Below are positions 27,759 through 36,924 of a DNA stretch of 64,000 nt, one piece after another. The position numbers and the translations under genes were made by a program. The notes beneath the pieces are model-generated. The model was not told the origin of the DNA, did no database searches, and saw only the letters and a program-made list of their open reading frames with translations. The stretch comes from Rahnella bonaserana (lineage in GTDB: Bacteria > Pseudomonadota > Gammaproteobacteria > Enterobacterales > Enterobacteriaceae), in contig NZ_JAFMOW010000064.1 in the NCBI RefSeq assembly GCF_019049675.1, positions 124,001 to 188,000 on the forward strand, written 5' to 3'. Position 1 is the stretch's first letter. The number at the start of each line of letters is the position of its first letter.

Positions 27759-29003
27759 ATGGCGACGCTTTCCGTGACCGCCCCGCAACGTTCTGTACTG
27801 GGCGGTGCAATGATTATTGGTGGAACGATCATTGGCGCAGGGATGTTTTCCCTGCCGGTGGTGATGTCCGGCGCCTGGTTTTTCTGGTCAGTGGCCGCCC
27901 TGATTTTCACCTGGTTTTGCATGCTGCATTCCGGACTGATGATCCTTGAAGCAAATCTTAACTATCCGGTGGGATCGAGTTTCAATACAGTCACCGGCGA
28001 TCTGCTGGGTAAACACTGGAACCGGCTGAACGGCATCACCATCGCGTTCGTTTTGTATATTCTGACCTACGCCTATATCTCCGCCAGCGGCTCAGTCATC
28101 CAGCATACGTTGCGCGAGATGTCCGTGAGCTTTTCTCCCCGCCTCGGCGGTCTGCTGACGGCGCTGGTCGTGGCCTTTATCGTCTGGCTGAGCACGCGCG
28201 CGGTGAGCCGCATGACAGCGATTGTGCTCGGCGCGAAAATCATTGCCTTCTTTCTGACGTTCGGCAGCCTGTTATGGCATGTGAAACCGGTGAATTTGCT
28301 TAACAGCGTCGAGATCAACCCGAGCTATATGCCTTATGTGCTGGCGACGCTGCCGTTCTGTCTGGCGTCATTTGGCTATCACGGCAATGTGCCAAGTCTG
28401 ATGAAGTACTACGGCAAAAATCCGCAAATCATCAAGAAGTGTCTGCTGCTGGGTACACTGATGGCGCTCGGGCTGTACATTATCTGGATGCTGGGGACGA
28501 TGGGGAATATTCCGCGTCCGGAGTTTATCGGCATTGCTGAACGTGGCGGCAATATTGATGTGCTGGTGCAATCACTGGGTCAGATCCTCAACAGCGCCGG
28601 TCTGGATTTGCTGCTGACGATTTTCTCCAACTTTGCCGTCGCCTGTTCATTCTTAGGGGTGACGCTGGGGTTGTTTGATTATCTGGCAGACCTGTTTAAA
28701 TTCAGCGACAGCCGTACCGGTCGCTTCAAAACGGCGCTGGTGACGTTCGTTCCGCCCATTATTGGTGGCGTGATCTATCCCGACGGTTTCATTTATGCGA
28801 TAGGTTTTGCCGGTCTTGCAGCGACCGTATGGGCGGTGATTGTTCCGGCGCTGATGGCACGCGCATCACGCCAGCGCTTTGGCAGTCCGCTGTACCGCGT
28901 ATGGGGCGGCAATAAAATGATCGTGCTGGTGTTGCTGTTCGGCGTGCTCAATGCGGCAGTACATATTCTTTCCAGCGTGAATTTACTGCCGGTATATCGT
29001 TAA
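27759..29003 (+). CDS. mtr: Tryptophan-specific permease Mtr
   Basis: The 414-residue protein has the same length as E. coli Mtr and matches it closely: [75 protein letters not shown], and the end [13 protein letters not shown]. It is a membrane protein of eleven helices that imports tryptophan with protons. The frame is open from 27723, but GAGGA lies eight bases before the ATG at 27759, and this start fits the family. A trp-operator-like word lies about 150 bases upstream. Confidence 0.94.
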   Translation: MATLSVTAPQRSVLGGAMIIGGTIIGAGMFSLPVVMSGAWFFWSVAALIFTWFCMLHSGLMILEANLNYPVGSSFNTVTGDLLGKHWNRLNGITIAFVLYILTYAYISASGSVIQHTLREMSVSFSPRLGGLLTALVVAFIVWLSTRAVSRMTAIVLGAKIIAFFLTFGSLLWHVKPVNLLNSVEINPSYMPYVLATLPFCLASFGYHGNVPSLMKYYGKNPQIIKKCLLLGTLMALGLYIIWMLGTMGNIPRPEFIGIAERGGNIDVLVQSLGQILNSAGLDLLLTIFSNFAVACSFLGVTLGLFDYLADLFKFSDSRTGRFKTALVTFVPPIIGGVIYPDGFIYAIGFAGLAATVWAVIVPALMARASRQRFGSPLYRVWGGNKMIVLVLLFGVLNAAVHILSSVNLLPVYR

Positions 29004-29027
29004 CTGAAACTGAGTTCCGTACCCCTG

Positions 29028-29600
29028 TTACTCAGGGTGCTGGTAAAAGGCCTGCACCCTGAGTGGTTCAAACGTGAAAATCACATATCCCCTTCCATTC
29101 AGTTCAAATTCCCCCGCTTCATCCATCGGATAGTGGCGATGAATAAGCAGCGATTTGTGGTTTTCTTTATCCACAAATGCCACGCCAAGGGTGAAATCCT
29201 TCTGCAATGTCCGGCAGATGTGCAGCAGCAGTTGGGTCAGTATGCCTTTGCCACGAAATTCCTTTCTGACGCTGACCGGCCCGTAGAGAAAAATCTGCTC
29301 TGCTTTCGCGAAGCCGCTTTCCAGCACTGTCTGATAAGCAGCTTGCGCAGTGCCATGTTTTGTCAGACTGCCGGGCGCAGTCATCGCAACACCGCAAATC
29401 ACATCCTGCCCTGCGCGCTGTTCACGGCTGACAAACACGCCGCTGCCAGTCTGGAATTTATTCAGCATCGCGGCATCCATCGTGCCCTGAGTAAACCCTT
29501 CTTGTTCGCGTTGCTGCGCCGTGAGGTTATCGCCCTTCGATGCATTTAAAATGCTGAGGATTTCCGGAATATCTGCTGCGTTGGATTTATCTATTTTCAT
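29028..29600 (-). CDS. GNAT-family N-acetyltransferase
   Basis: The 190-residue protein has the acetyl-CoA binding motif VRKEFRGKGILTQLLLHI (GNAT motif A) and an N-terminal MKIDKSNAADIPEILSILNAS typical of the fold. The frame is open for 38 more codons upstream, but those residues do not fit the fold, so the ATG at 29600 is used although its ribosome-binding site is weak. It is convergent with mtr. Substrate unknown. Confidence 0.78.
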   Translation of the reverse strand: MKIDKSNAADIPEILSILNASKGDNLTAQQREQEGFTQGTMDAAMLNKFQTGSGVFVSREQRAGQDVICGVAMTAPGSLTKHGTAQAAYQTVLESGFAKAEQIFLYGPVSVRKEFRGKGILTQLLLHICRTLQKDFTLGVAFVDKENHKSLLIHRHYPMDEAGEFELNGRGYVIFTFEPLRVQAFYQHPE

Positions 29601-29747
29601 CAATGAACCGGCCCATACAAGAGTGAAATAAGGGTCAGTATGGCAAAGACAGAGGAAGGACAAGAGGATTTCTGAGGGAAGAACATCACGCAGCCTGCTT
29701 TTTGCGTAATACAAACAGGCCGCGATTACAGAGAAGGTCGTTAACGT

Positions 29748-29927
29748 TTAAGCTTTATTCACTGACACAATTTCTTTGATGAAAGTGAAGTTAGAATCAC
29801 CGTGATCTGTTTTGATCGTCGGGTAAATTCTTTCTCCTTTCTTCACAAAGCCAGTCACTTCATGGGTTGAGCCGTTCTTGACAGTAAAGCTATCGCCAAC
29901 ACTGATGGAACTTGCTACTTCGCTCAT
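29748..29927 (-). CDS. 59-residue protein of unknown function
   Basis: A 60-codon frame starts at ATG 29927 with AAGGA five bases upstream. The protein begins MSEVASSISVGDSFTVKNGS and has alternating beta-prone stretches (EVTGFVKKGERIYPTIKTD, FTFIKEIVSV) suggestive of a small barrel. No signal peptide, no cysteine. Good ribosome-binding site and coding-like composition support a real gene. I do not recognise the family. It is followed after about 150 bases by the GNAT gene on the same strand. Confidence 0.68.
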   Translation of the reverse strand: MSEVASSISVGDSFTVKNGSTHEVTGFVKKGERIYPTIKTDHGDSNFTFIKEIVSVNKA

Positions 29928-30033
29928 AACAATCCTTAACTCTTACTTCATTGAACTTCAGTAAACCCGTTTACTACTGCCCGATGGTAGGCCTTTCTTC
30001 GCCAGGTAGCCAGCGGCGTCGGTAAACACCGCG

Positions 30034-30633
30034 TCAGGACAAGGATGAGTTCAGGTCGGTATTCGCGTTCAGCGGTTCACCGGTCGCGTAAAACTGACCG
30101 CCGGCGATGTAGTGCAGACTGCGCAGCGTTGGGTCGGCATCTTCGAAATGCCAGTGGCCGTCTTTGAAAACACGGGTATCAGCCCAGGCACCCACAATTT
30201 CACCGATAAACAGGTCGTGCGCTTGCTGATTATGAGGCTCAGGGATCAGTTTACAGGCCAGCCAGGCGGTACAGCCTGCGACGAACGGCAGATTGCCATG
30301 GCCTTCCATGCGAAACAGTTCTGCACCGCAATGCCGTAATTTATCCCGATCATTTCTCAGCGTCCGGGTACCTAAATCGTAGGTCATTTGCAGCTGTGCC
30401 ACGGTTGGCACCTGAATAACAAAAAATCCACTTTGCTCAATCAGTTCACGGGTTCTGGCAATTTTATCCAGTACCACGGTGAGTTTTGCCGGTCTGAAAT
30501 CCAGGCCGCATACCCACGAGGCAGACATCACGTTGTCGATGCCATTGTGATGCGCGGAAACCAGCGCCGTCGTGCCATGGTTAATCAGACGGTAAGCTTT
30601 TTCCAGTTCGACAGGAGCAAATTGTTGTGTCAT
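30034..30633 (-). CDS. Flavin reductase family protein
   Basis: The 199-residue protein shows the flavin_reduct split barrel: AYRLINHGTTALVSAHHNGIDNVMSASWVCGLDFRPAKLTVVLD, then QSGFFVIQVPTVAQ and HDLFIGEIVGAWAD. It should bind FMN. The start at the ATG 30633 (protein beginning MTQQFAPVELEKAY) has AGAGA upstream; the frame is open 13 codons further but with no better site. It lies after the sitABCD operon on the same strand, separated by about 60 bases; a link is not obvious. Substrate unknown. Confidence 0.83.
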   Translation of the reverse strand: MTQQFAPVELEKAYRLINHGTTALVSAHHNGIDNVMSASWVCGLDFRPAKLTVVLDKIARTRELIEQSGFFVIQVPTVAQLQMTYDLGTRTLRNDRDKLRHCGAELFRMEGHGNLPFVAGCTAWLACKLIPEPHNQQAHDLFIGEIVGAWADTRVFKDGHWHFEDADPTLRSLHYIAGGQFYATGEPLNANTDLNSSLS

Positions 30634-30693
30634 CAGAATCTCTTTTAATAAGGAATACTTGCACGCCAGCATGCCAAACCTGCGCTGCGGGCA

Positions 30694-31548
30694 CTATGCA
30701 TTCGGTGCGGCCCGGCGGGATTTAAACGGTTTACGCAAAAGATGCACCGCTAGTGCCAGCAGAAAAAGCAAAGCCTGAATAAGCACGATCGCCGGTCCGG
30801 TCGCTGCGTCAATATAAAAACTGATAAAAGTGCCGGAAACGGCGGCAATAAGTGACGCCGTCACGGCAACCATCATCATTTTGGGCAGCGTTTTACACAA
30901 CAGAAATGCAGTAATGCCCGGTGTGATCAGCATCGCGACCACCAGCACCACGCCAACGGCCTGCAGTGCCGCCACAATGGTCAGCGCCAGCATACACAGC
31001 AACGCGTAGTGATAAAAACGTACCGGCAATCCGACCACTTTCGCCTGCACCGGATCGAAACAAAACAGCATCAGATCTTTGAATTTGATGATAATCGCCA
31101 GCGTCACCCCCAGGGCGATGACCAGCGTTTGCAGCATTTCACTGTCAGTCACGCCCAGCACGTTGCCGAACAGAATATGGCTCAGGTGCTGTTCAGTATT
31201 TACACGGGAAAACAACACCAGACCGGCGGCAAACATGCCGGAGAAGACAATGCCCATCACTGAATCTTCTTTTACCCGGCAATGCTCTTTAATAAATCCG
31301 GTGGCTATCGCGCAAAACAGACCGGAGCCAAACGCGCCAATCACCAGCGGGATCCCCGCCAGATAGGCCAGCACCACGCCCGGCAGCACCGCGTGTGAAA
31401 TTGCATCGCCCATCAGCGACCAGCCTTTGAGCACCAGAAAACAGGAGAATATTGCGCAGACAATACTGGTCGCCATGGCGGTCAGCAGCGCGCGCTGCAT
31501 AAAGTCGAAGCTCATCGGCTCCATCAGTACATCAAACCAGGACATCAT
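30694..31548 (-). CDS. sitD: Manganese/iron ABC transporter permease SitD/YfeD
   Basis: The 284-residue protein is an ABC-3 family permease with about eight helices, containing [36 protein letters not shown] and AVGVVLVVAMLITPGITAFLL, the hallmark of metal permeases for Mn2+, Fe2+ or Zn2+. It pairs with the similar permease encoded just upstream, four bases overlapping. The short basic end (RKPFKSRRAAPNA) is cytosolic. It is the last gene of the four-gene operon. Confidence 0.92.
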   Translation of the reverse strand: MMSWFDVLMEPMSFDFMQRALLTAMATSIVCAIFSCFLVLKGWSLMGDAISHAVLPGVVLAYLAGIPLVIGAFGSGLFCAIATGFIKEHCRVKEDSVMGIVFSGMFAAGLVLFSRVNTEQHLSHILFGNVLGVTDSEMLQTLVIALGVTLAIIIKFKDLMLFCFDPVQAKVVGLPVRFYHYALLCMLALTIVAALQAVGVVLVVAMLITPGITAFLLCKTLPKMMMVAVTASLIAAVSGTFISFYIDAATGPAIVLIQALLFLLALAVHLLRKPFKSRRAAPNA

Positions 31549-32399
31549 GCGCGGCTCCGGCGTTTAATACGCAGCTGACTGACCAGCCAGCCGTGTTTTG
31601 GCGCGAATAAAAACGCCAGCAGAAACACCGTGGTTTGCAGACAAACGATGACTCCGCCGGTTGCGCCATCCAGGTAATAACTCAGCCATGCGCCCGCTGC
31701 GCTGGTGATCGCGCCAATAATTACCGAAATAATCAGGACATGGGAGAAACGATCAGAAAGCAGATAAGCGGTTGCACCCGGCGTGATCACCATCGCAATC
31801 ACCAAAATTGCACCGACGGTTTGTAACGCCGCCACGCTGCAGGCGCTGAAGATTGTGAAGAAAATGATTTTTAGCCACAACGGAGAAAGCCCGACCGAAA
31901 CCGCATGGGCCTCGTCGAAAAATACCGCCAGCAGGTCGCGCCAGATCACACACAGCACCAGCAGGGAAACGCCGACAATAATCTGCACCTGCAAAATATC
32001 AGCGTCATCGATACCTAAAATATTGCCGAACAGAATCGACTGCACGTTGACAGATGTCGGATTGAGGGAAACCAGCAACAGCCCGAGCGCAAAAAAGGTT
32101 GAGAAGACGAAGCCGATGATCGCGTCTTCGCGCAGCTTTGTGAAATGGCGCAACAGCGTCATGGAAAGCGCCGCCAGAATGCCGGTACCAAAGGCACCAA
32201 TGGCATACGGAAAGCCCAGCGCGTAAGCTCCCGCAACGCCCGGCACCACCGAGTGCGACAGCGCATCGCCCATCAGCGACCAGCCTTTGAGCATCAGATA
32301 CGCTGATAAAAATGCGCACACCGCACCAACGCCGGCACTGACCCAGATGGCTTTGACCATGTAGTTGTACTGGAACGGCTCCAGCAGCAGTTCCGTCAT
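31545..32399 (-). CDS. sitC: Manganese/iron ABC transporter permease SitC/YfeC
   Basis: The 284-residue ABC-3 permease has the same hallmark loop as its neighbour ([34 protein letters not shown]) and [22 protein letters not shown] near the end. It overlaps sitB by four bases at its start and sitD by four bases at its end, which indicates tight translational coupling. With SitD it forms the membrane channel of the metal importer. Confidence 0.92.
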   Translation of the reverse strand: MTELLLEPFQYNYMVKAIWVSAGVGAVCAFLSAYLMLKGWSLMGDALSHSVVPGVAGAYALGFPYAIGAFGTGILAALSMTLLRHFTKLREDAIIGFVFSTFFALGLLLVSLNPTSVNVQSILFGNILGIDDADILQVQIIVGVSLLVLCVIWRDLLAVFFDEAHAVSVGLSPLWLKIIFFTIFSACSVAALQTVGAILVIAMVITPGATAYLLSDRFSHVLIISVIIGAITSAAGAWLSYYLDGATGGVIVCLQTTVFLLAFLFAPKHGWLVSQLRIKRRSRA

Positions 32400-33175
32400 A
32401 CCGCCCGCCTCACCGGTTCCTGTGGGACTAAATAACCGATATTCCGCAACGCGCCGCCAAAGGTATTTTCGAGATTATGGGGAGTAAACGTCGTTTCGAT
32501 GGCACCGGCCGCGATAACCGTGCGGTTGATCAGCACCACGCGGTCGCAGAAATCCGGCACGCTGGCGATGTTATGCGTCGAAACCAAAATCAGATGCCCT
32601 TCTTCGCGCAACTGGCGCAGGAGTTCGATAATGGCGTTTTCGGTTTTGATATCCACACCGGTAAAGGGTTCATCGAGCAACATGACGCGCCCCTGCTGTG
32701 CCAGCGCCCGCGCCAGAAAGACGCGTTTTTTCTGCCCGCCTGAAAGCTCACCAATCTGCCGGTGCGCCAGTTCAGTCAGCCCGACACGTGCCAGCGCTGA
32801 CGCCACCTGTTTTTTGTCCTCGGCCGACGGGATCCGCAAAAACGACATTTTGCCGTAACGCCCCATCATCACCACATCACGCACCAGCACCGGAAAGTTC
32901 CAGTCCACCTCTTCCGACTGGGGTACATAAGCAATGAGGTTTTGTTTCAGTGCTTTCGCCACGTTCAGCCCGTCCAGCGTCACGCTGCCATGCGTCGGGC
33001 GGATAATCCCCATGATGGTTTTAAACAGCGTGGATTTCCCGCTGCCGTTAACGCCGAGCAGCGCGCAAATTGAACCCCCGCGCAGGATAAACGAGGCATG
33101 TTCAATCGCGGTATGACCGTTGTTATAGGTCACCGAAATATCGTCAACGTTGAGATGCAGCACAGCTTCGCTCAT
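32396..33175 (-). CDS. sitB: Manganese/iron ABC transporter ATPase SitB/YfeB
   Basis: The 259-residue ATPase has Walker [15 protein letters not shown], signature [16 protein letters not shown] and Walker [13 protein letters not shown], followed by the H-loop STHN. It is the energy subunit of the metal importer. Four-base overlaps link it to sitA and sitC. Confidence 0.93.
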   Translation of the reverse strand: MSEAVLHLNVDDISVTYNNGHTAIEHASFILRGGSICALLGVNGSGKSTLFKTIMGIIRPTHGSVTLDGLNVAKALKQNLIAYVPQSEEVDWNFPVLVRDVVMMGRYGKMSFLRIPSAEDKKQVASALARVGLTELAHRQIGELSGGQKKRVFLARALAQQGRVMLLDEPFTGVDIKTENAIIELLRQLREEGHLILVSTHNIASVPDFCDRVVLINRTVIAAGAIETTFTPHNLENTFGGALRNIGYLVPQEPVRRAV

Positions 33176-34125
33176 TGTCCGAACCCTTCTGCGATAGTGC
33201 CTACCGTGACTTTCAGCAGGTCGATATAGGTCGGAACCGGACCATCAGCCGCTGATAACGAATCGACATACAGCACGCCGCCGTATTTCGCGCCGGTTTC
33301 TTTGCTGACCTGTTTCGCCGGTTTGTCTGAGATTGTGCTTTCACTGAACACCACCGGGATTTTTTGCTGACGCACCAGATCGATGATTTTCTTTACCTGC
33401 AGTGGCGTGCCTTGTTCTTCGGCATTGATCGGCCACAGATAGGCCTCTTTCAGCTCGTAATCTTTCGCCAGATAACTGAACGCGCCTTCACTGGTGACTA
33501 ACCAGCGCTGCCCTTCCGGGATTTTTGCCAGCCGTTCACGCAGCGGCGCATCAAGCTGGCTGATTTTTTGCGCATAATCTTTGGCGTTACGGTCATAGGT
33601 TGCGGCGTTTTCGGGATCATATTTCACCAGCGCCGCACGGATATTTTCGACGTACACCAGCGCGTTTTTAGCCGACATCCACGCGTGCGGATTCGGATTG
33701 CCCAGATACGGCCCTTCCTGAATCGGCAGCGGCGTTATGCCATCCGTTACGGTTACTGAAGGCACATGTTTGATGTTGGCGAAAAAGCGGCCGAACCAGC
33801 GTTCGAGATTGAATCCGTTCCACAGGATCAGATCGGCAGATTGTGTTTTCACAATATCCCGCGGTGTGGGCTGATAATCGTGGATTTCCGCGCCAGGTTT
33901 GGTGATCGACTCCACGGTGGCGGCATCACCGGCGACGTTCTGCGCGATGTCCTGGATCACCGTGAAAGTGGTCACCACCTTAAACTTTTTTTTATCTTTA
34001 CTGGCTGCCTGATCTGCCGCCTGCGCGTTGCCGGTGATCAGCGCCACAATCATGCCCACCAGCATCAGCCGCAAGCGAAACGGTGAATGGCTGAATAATT
34101 TTAAGATGTCTCGTCCATTTTCCAT
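33172..34125 (-). CDS. sitA: Manganese/iron binding protein SitA/YfeA
   Basis: The 317-residue cluster-A1 metal-binding protein has an N-terminal signal region (hydrophobic [20 protein letters not shown]) and the likely metal ligands in IHDYQPTP (His), NPHAWMS (His), TSEGAFSYL (Glu) and YVDSLS (Asp), the HHED set of Mn/Fe binders. The frame is open from 34182, but AGGAGA lies about six bases before the ATG at 34125. It is the first gene of sitABCD and starts about 50 bases from an MntR box. Confidence 0.92.
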   Translation of the reverse strand: MENGRDILKLFSHSPFRLRLMLVGMIVALITGNAQAADQAASKDKKKFKVVTTFTVIQDIAQNVAGDAATVESITKPGAEIHDYQPTPRDIVKTQSADLILWNGFNLERWFGRFFANIKHVPSVTVTDGITPLPIQEGPYLGNPNPHAWMSAKNALVYVENIRAALVKYDPENAATYDRNAKDYAQKISQLDAPLRERLAKIPEGQRWLVTSEGAFSYLAKDYELKEAYLWPINAEEQGTPLQVKKIIDLVRQQKIPVVFSESTISDKPAKQVSKETGAKYGGVLYVDSLSAADGPVPTYIDLLKVTVGTIAEGFGQ

Positions 34126-34174
34126 GAAATCTCTCCTGTACTTCTGCGCGTCAAACGGCGGTTTATTATTCAGA

Positions 34175-34190
34175 TATAGCACAGGCTATA
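34175..34190. promoter_or_regulatory. MntR box between sitA and mntR
   Basis: TATAGC-ACAG-GCTATA is a perfect palindrome that matches the core of the enterobacterial MntR site (ATAGC-N4-GCTAT). CATAGCC at 34194-34200 may be a further half-site. The box lies in the divergent promoter region, so MntR with manganese should repress sitABCD and perhaps itself. Confidence 0.82.
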
Positions 34191-34312
34191 CTCCATAGCC
34201 AAGGCAAAGTTTTCATAAATTGGTAGATATGTGGACTTGGTTTACAATGCGTGGTTGCTGCGGTGAGCGCGGCTGCGGTGGAAAACCGTCAAGCAAGAAA
34301 GAGGCAGGCGTA

Positions 34313-34753
34313 GTGAAAGATAAAAAAATGAATCCATTACTGGATGTGGAAGAACACGCGCAGGGTTTCTTACAGGTGCGCGAGGCGCATCGCCGGGAAT
34401 TAATGGATGATTACGTTGAGCTGATTTCAGATTTAATTCACGAATTTGGCGAAGCGCGACAGGTGGATCTGGCCGCGCGTCTGGGTGTTTCCCAGCCTAC
34501 GGTGGCCAAAACCCTGAAACGCCTGGCCAATGCCGGACTGGTTCACCAGTTGCCTTATCGGGGAACGTTTCTGACACCGGAAGGTGAAAAACTGGCGGCA
34601 GAAAACCGCGAGCGTCATAACGTGGTTGAAGCGTTTTTCATCGCGCTGGGTATCAGCGCAGAGACTGCGCGCTTAGATGCTGAAGGGGTGGAGCATCACG
34701 TCAGCGATGAAACGCTGGAAGCCTTCAGACGTTTTACAGCAAGTAAGAAATAA
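34313..34753 (+). CDS. mntR: Manganese-responsive repressor MntR
   Basis: The protein has the DtxR/MntR winged helix ([49 protein letters not shown]) and the metal-binding residues of the family (DVEEH near the start, [20 protein letters not shown]), as in E. coli MntR. The start is uncertain. The frame is open from 34220, with an ATG at 34247, but GAGGCAGG precedes the GTG at 34313, which gives 146 residues compared with 155 in E. coli. The alternative ATG would add a cysteine- and glycine-rich 22-residue stretch not seen in the family. It is divergent from sitABCD, its expected target. Confidence 0.9.
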   Translation: MKDKKMNPLLDVEEHAQGFLQVREAHRRELMDDYVELISDLIHEFGEARQVDLAARLGVSQPTVAKTLKRLANAGLVHQLPYRGTFLTPEGEKLAAENRERHNVVEAFFIALGISAETARLDAEGVEHHVSDETLEAFRRFTASKK

Positions 34754-34782
34754 CACCTTAAATCCGAATTTTTAATTCTTAG

Positions 34783-34808
34783 CCCGGATTTGCTGTGGCA
34801 AAACCGGG
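34783..34808 (+). terminator. Hairpin after mntR, possible terminator
   Basis: CCCGG-A-TTTGC-TGTG-GCAAA-A-CCGGG forms two five-pair stems with one A-A mismatch. It is 30 bases after the mntR stop; only TCTAAAAT follows, so termination is uncertain. Confidence 0.4.
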
Positions 34809-35015
34809 TCTAAAATATGAATCCCCCGCCTCTCAAACCCTGAACGTAAACAAACGTTTGCTGCTGAATTTTTTGGTCACAATTGCTGCCACAGCCTTGT
34901 CGTATTCACCCTAATCCCCCTCCAACCTTTTATCCGCAACCGGCGTATCTTTACCCTCAGGAGTGGTGGATTTTTTATCACTCCGGACATCCGGTCAATA
35001 TGCTTCGAGGTCGTT

Positions 35016-35366
35016 ATGAAAAGGCTGTTGTTGTTGATGCTTACTGCTGGCGCGCTGATGTCGGCCAGTTCTGCGTCGTTCGCCTACGGTTATTATGGGC
35101 ATGGCTACTATGGTCACGGCTACGGTCACGGTTATTATCATGGCGGCTATTATCGCGGCTGGTATGGGCCTGACGTGGTGATTGGCATTCCTCCGCCGGT
35201 CTATTACGGGCCGCCTGCCGTCGTTTACGCTGCGCCGCCACAGCCGCAAACTTATGTCGAGAAACCCCCGGCTTATGCGTATTACTGCCAGAATCCTGCG
35301 GGATATTACCCGCAAGTCCCGGCCTGCCCGCGCGGCTGGATGAAAGTGGTCGCAGGCCCACGTTAA
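35016..35366 (+). CDS. Secreted Gly/Tyr-rich protein with YYC-CPxGW tail
   Basis: The 116-residue protein has a signal peptide (MKRLLLLMLTAGALMSASSASFA), then a tandem glycine-tyrosine-histidine region (repeats of GYYGHGY and YHGGYY, about 24-50), then a proline-rich part, and ends with YYCQNPAGYYPQVPACPRGWMKV. The last motif, with two cysteines, is widespread in small proteobacterial envelope proteins of unknown role. The next gene starts 15 bases downstream and encodes a glycine-zipper lipoprotein, so they probably form an envelope-related pair. Confidence 0.8.
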   Translation: MKRLLLLMLTAGALMSASSASFAYGYYGHGYYGHGYGHGYYHGGYYRGWYGPDVVIGIPPPVYYGPPAVVYAAPPQPQTYVEKPPAYAYYCQNPAGYYPQVPACPRGWMKVVAGPR

Positions 35367-35381
35367 CAGGCGATAAAAGTC

Positions 35382-35921
35382 ATGAACAGGTTTACACCGG
35401 TGGCGGTACTCGCCTTAGCCGCGGCCTTATCCGGCTGCGTTTCTCCCCCAACCCGGCCCGATGTGATGGTATTACCCGGTACGGGAAAGGATTATCAACA
35501 GTTTCAGATCGATGAAATGTCCTGCCGCAATGCGGCCTACAGCAGCGTGAACGGCGGCGCGCAAACCGCCAGTAATAATGCTGCCGGTACTGCTGCAGCA
35601 GGAACCGTTGTCGGCGCGGCAGCCGGGGCACTGATCGGCGCAGCGTCTCATCAGGCCGGACCGGGCGCGCTGATTGGTGCAGGCAGTGGTTTGCTGATAG
35701 GCAGTGCGATGGGCAGTAATAATGCTGGTGCCAGCAGCGGCGATTTACAGGATCAGTACGATACGGTGTACACACAATGTATGTACGCCAAAGGCAATAA
35801 AGTTCCGGTAGATGCCCGTGACGGCTACAGTTCGGATCAGCCATCGCAATCGCCGGTTCCGCCGGATTATTATCCTGCGCAGCCCGGCAACAACGGCGTT
35901 CCGCCAGACTACGTGCCTTAA
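35382..35921 (+). CDS. Glycine-zipper lipoprotein, YmgG-like
   Basis: The 179-residue protein has a lipoprotein signal peptide with lipobox LSGC (lipidated Cys near residue 19). The middle (about 68-112) is a glycine zipper: GTVVGAAAGALIGAASHQAG and GALIGAGSGLLIGSAMGS, which may pack in a membrane. The end is proline-rich (repeats of PPDY). Similar to YmgG-like glycine-zipper proteins. Role in the envelope is inferred; no activity is known. It is followed by a strong terminator. Confidence 0.8.
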   Translation: MNRFTPVAVLALAAALSGCVSPPTRPDVMVLPGTGKDYQQFQIDEMSCRNAAYSSVNGGAQTASNNAAGTAAAGTVVGAAAGALIGAASHQAGPGALIGAGSGLLIGSAMGSNNAGASSGDLQDQYDTVYTQCMYAKGNKVPVDARDGYSSDQPSQSPVPPDYYPAQPGNNGVPPDYVP

Positions 35922-35940
35922 TCTTCATTGCACCATACTA

Positions 35941-35973
35941 AAAAGGCTGCCGTGTTATGCGGCAGCCTTTTCG
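35941..35973. terminator. Bidirectional terminator
   Basis: AAAAGGCTGCCG and CGGCAGCCTTTT form a 12-pair stem with a seven-base loop, with A and T runs on both sides. It serves the lipoprotein gene and the convergent HAD phosphatase gene. Confidence 0.88.
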
Positions 35974-35994
35974 TTTTAATGCACGCTGACCAGG

Positions 35995-36807
35995 TTAAGC
36001 GAAAGGGGCGCGGCCGTTCAGTACGTCATCAATCACTTTCAGCACACCCTCATCACGGTTGGATGGCGCGACGTATTTCGCGGCGGCTTTCGCCGGTGCC
36101 GAGGCATTTTCCATCGCAAAACCGTAACCGGCGTAGCTGAGCATTTCCAGATCGTTGCCGCTGTCGCCAAAGGCCAGCACTTCGTCATCACGGATACCAT
36201 AAATCTGCTGGATTTTTTGCAGACCACAGGCTTTGTGGTTCCCGCTGATGATCAGATCCACAGAGCCATGTCCGCTGGTCACCGGTGCAACAATCCCGCC
36301 AAGGTTTGCATTAACTTCACTCATCAGCGGATAGACATCGTCTTCCACGTAACTCAGCGCAAATTTGAAAATCGTATCGTCGATTTCTGCGTAATGCTGC
36401 ACTTTTGTCAGGCGGTGATAGTAACGGCGCATACGGCTGATGAAATCCTCATCAGTACCGGCCAGCACATAAGCCCCATTGCGACCGCAGACAATGGTGT
36501 TGATGCCCGGCGTGCGGCTTATCCAGTGCAGCACCTGAGTCACCTGTTGCGGCTCAAGCTTGCCGCAGTAAATTTCCTTTTCCTTATCGACCACATACCC
36601 GCCGCCTTCCGCAACGTAAGCAATCTGTGTATCGAGATCGTCAAAGAAGGATTTCAGCTGGTAATACTGGTTGCCGCTCGCCACCACAAATTTAATGTCA
36701 CGTTGCAAAAGTTGCTGATATTGCTCGCGAAAGCGGGCTTTATTGTATTCCTGCTGCGGATTGAGAAAGGTTCCATCCATGTCTACGGCGATAAGTTTTA
36801 CGGCCAT
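35995..36807 (-). CDS. HAD-superfamily sugar phosphatase, YbjI-like
   Basis: The 270-residue protein is a Cof-type HAD phosphatase: motif I VDMDGTF at 8-14 with the two catalytic aspartates, motif II VASGNQYYQL, and motif IV FGDSGNDLEML. It resembles E. coli YbjI/YbiV (flavin or sugar phosphate phosphatases), best YbjI in its end (NRDEGVLKVIDDVL). AAGGAG precedes the ATG. In E. coli ybjI is next to ybjJ, an MFS gene; here too an MFS gene precedes it on the same strand. Likely substrate is a small phosphorylated sugar or flavin. Confidence 0.85.
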   Translation of the reverse strand: MAVKLIAVDMDGTFLNPQQEYNKARFREQYQQLLQRDIKFVVASGNQYYQLKSFFDDLDTQIAYVAEGGGYVVDKEKEIYCGKLEPQQVTQVLHWISRTPGINTIVCGRNGAYVLAGTDEDFISRMRRYYHRLTKVQHYAEIDDTIFKFALSYVEDDVYPLMSEVNANLGGIVAPVTSGHGSVDLIISGNHKACGLQKIQQIYGIRDDEVLAFGDSGNDLEMLSYAGYGFAMENASAPAKAAAKYVAPSNRDEGVLKVIDDVLNGRAPFA

Positions 36808-36924
36808 TACTGCTCCTTACAGAGTCGGATTCTACATCAGTCAGGGTAAAAGAAGGCTGACGTTTTTTACGCGTCAGCTGGCAAATTTGCCACTCAGTTA
36901 TAAATCATTGGTCTTTGAAAACAA

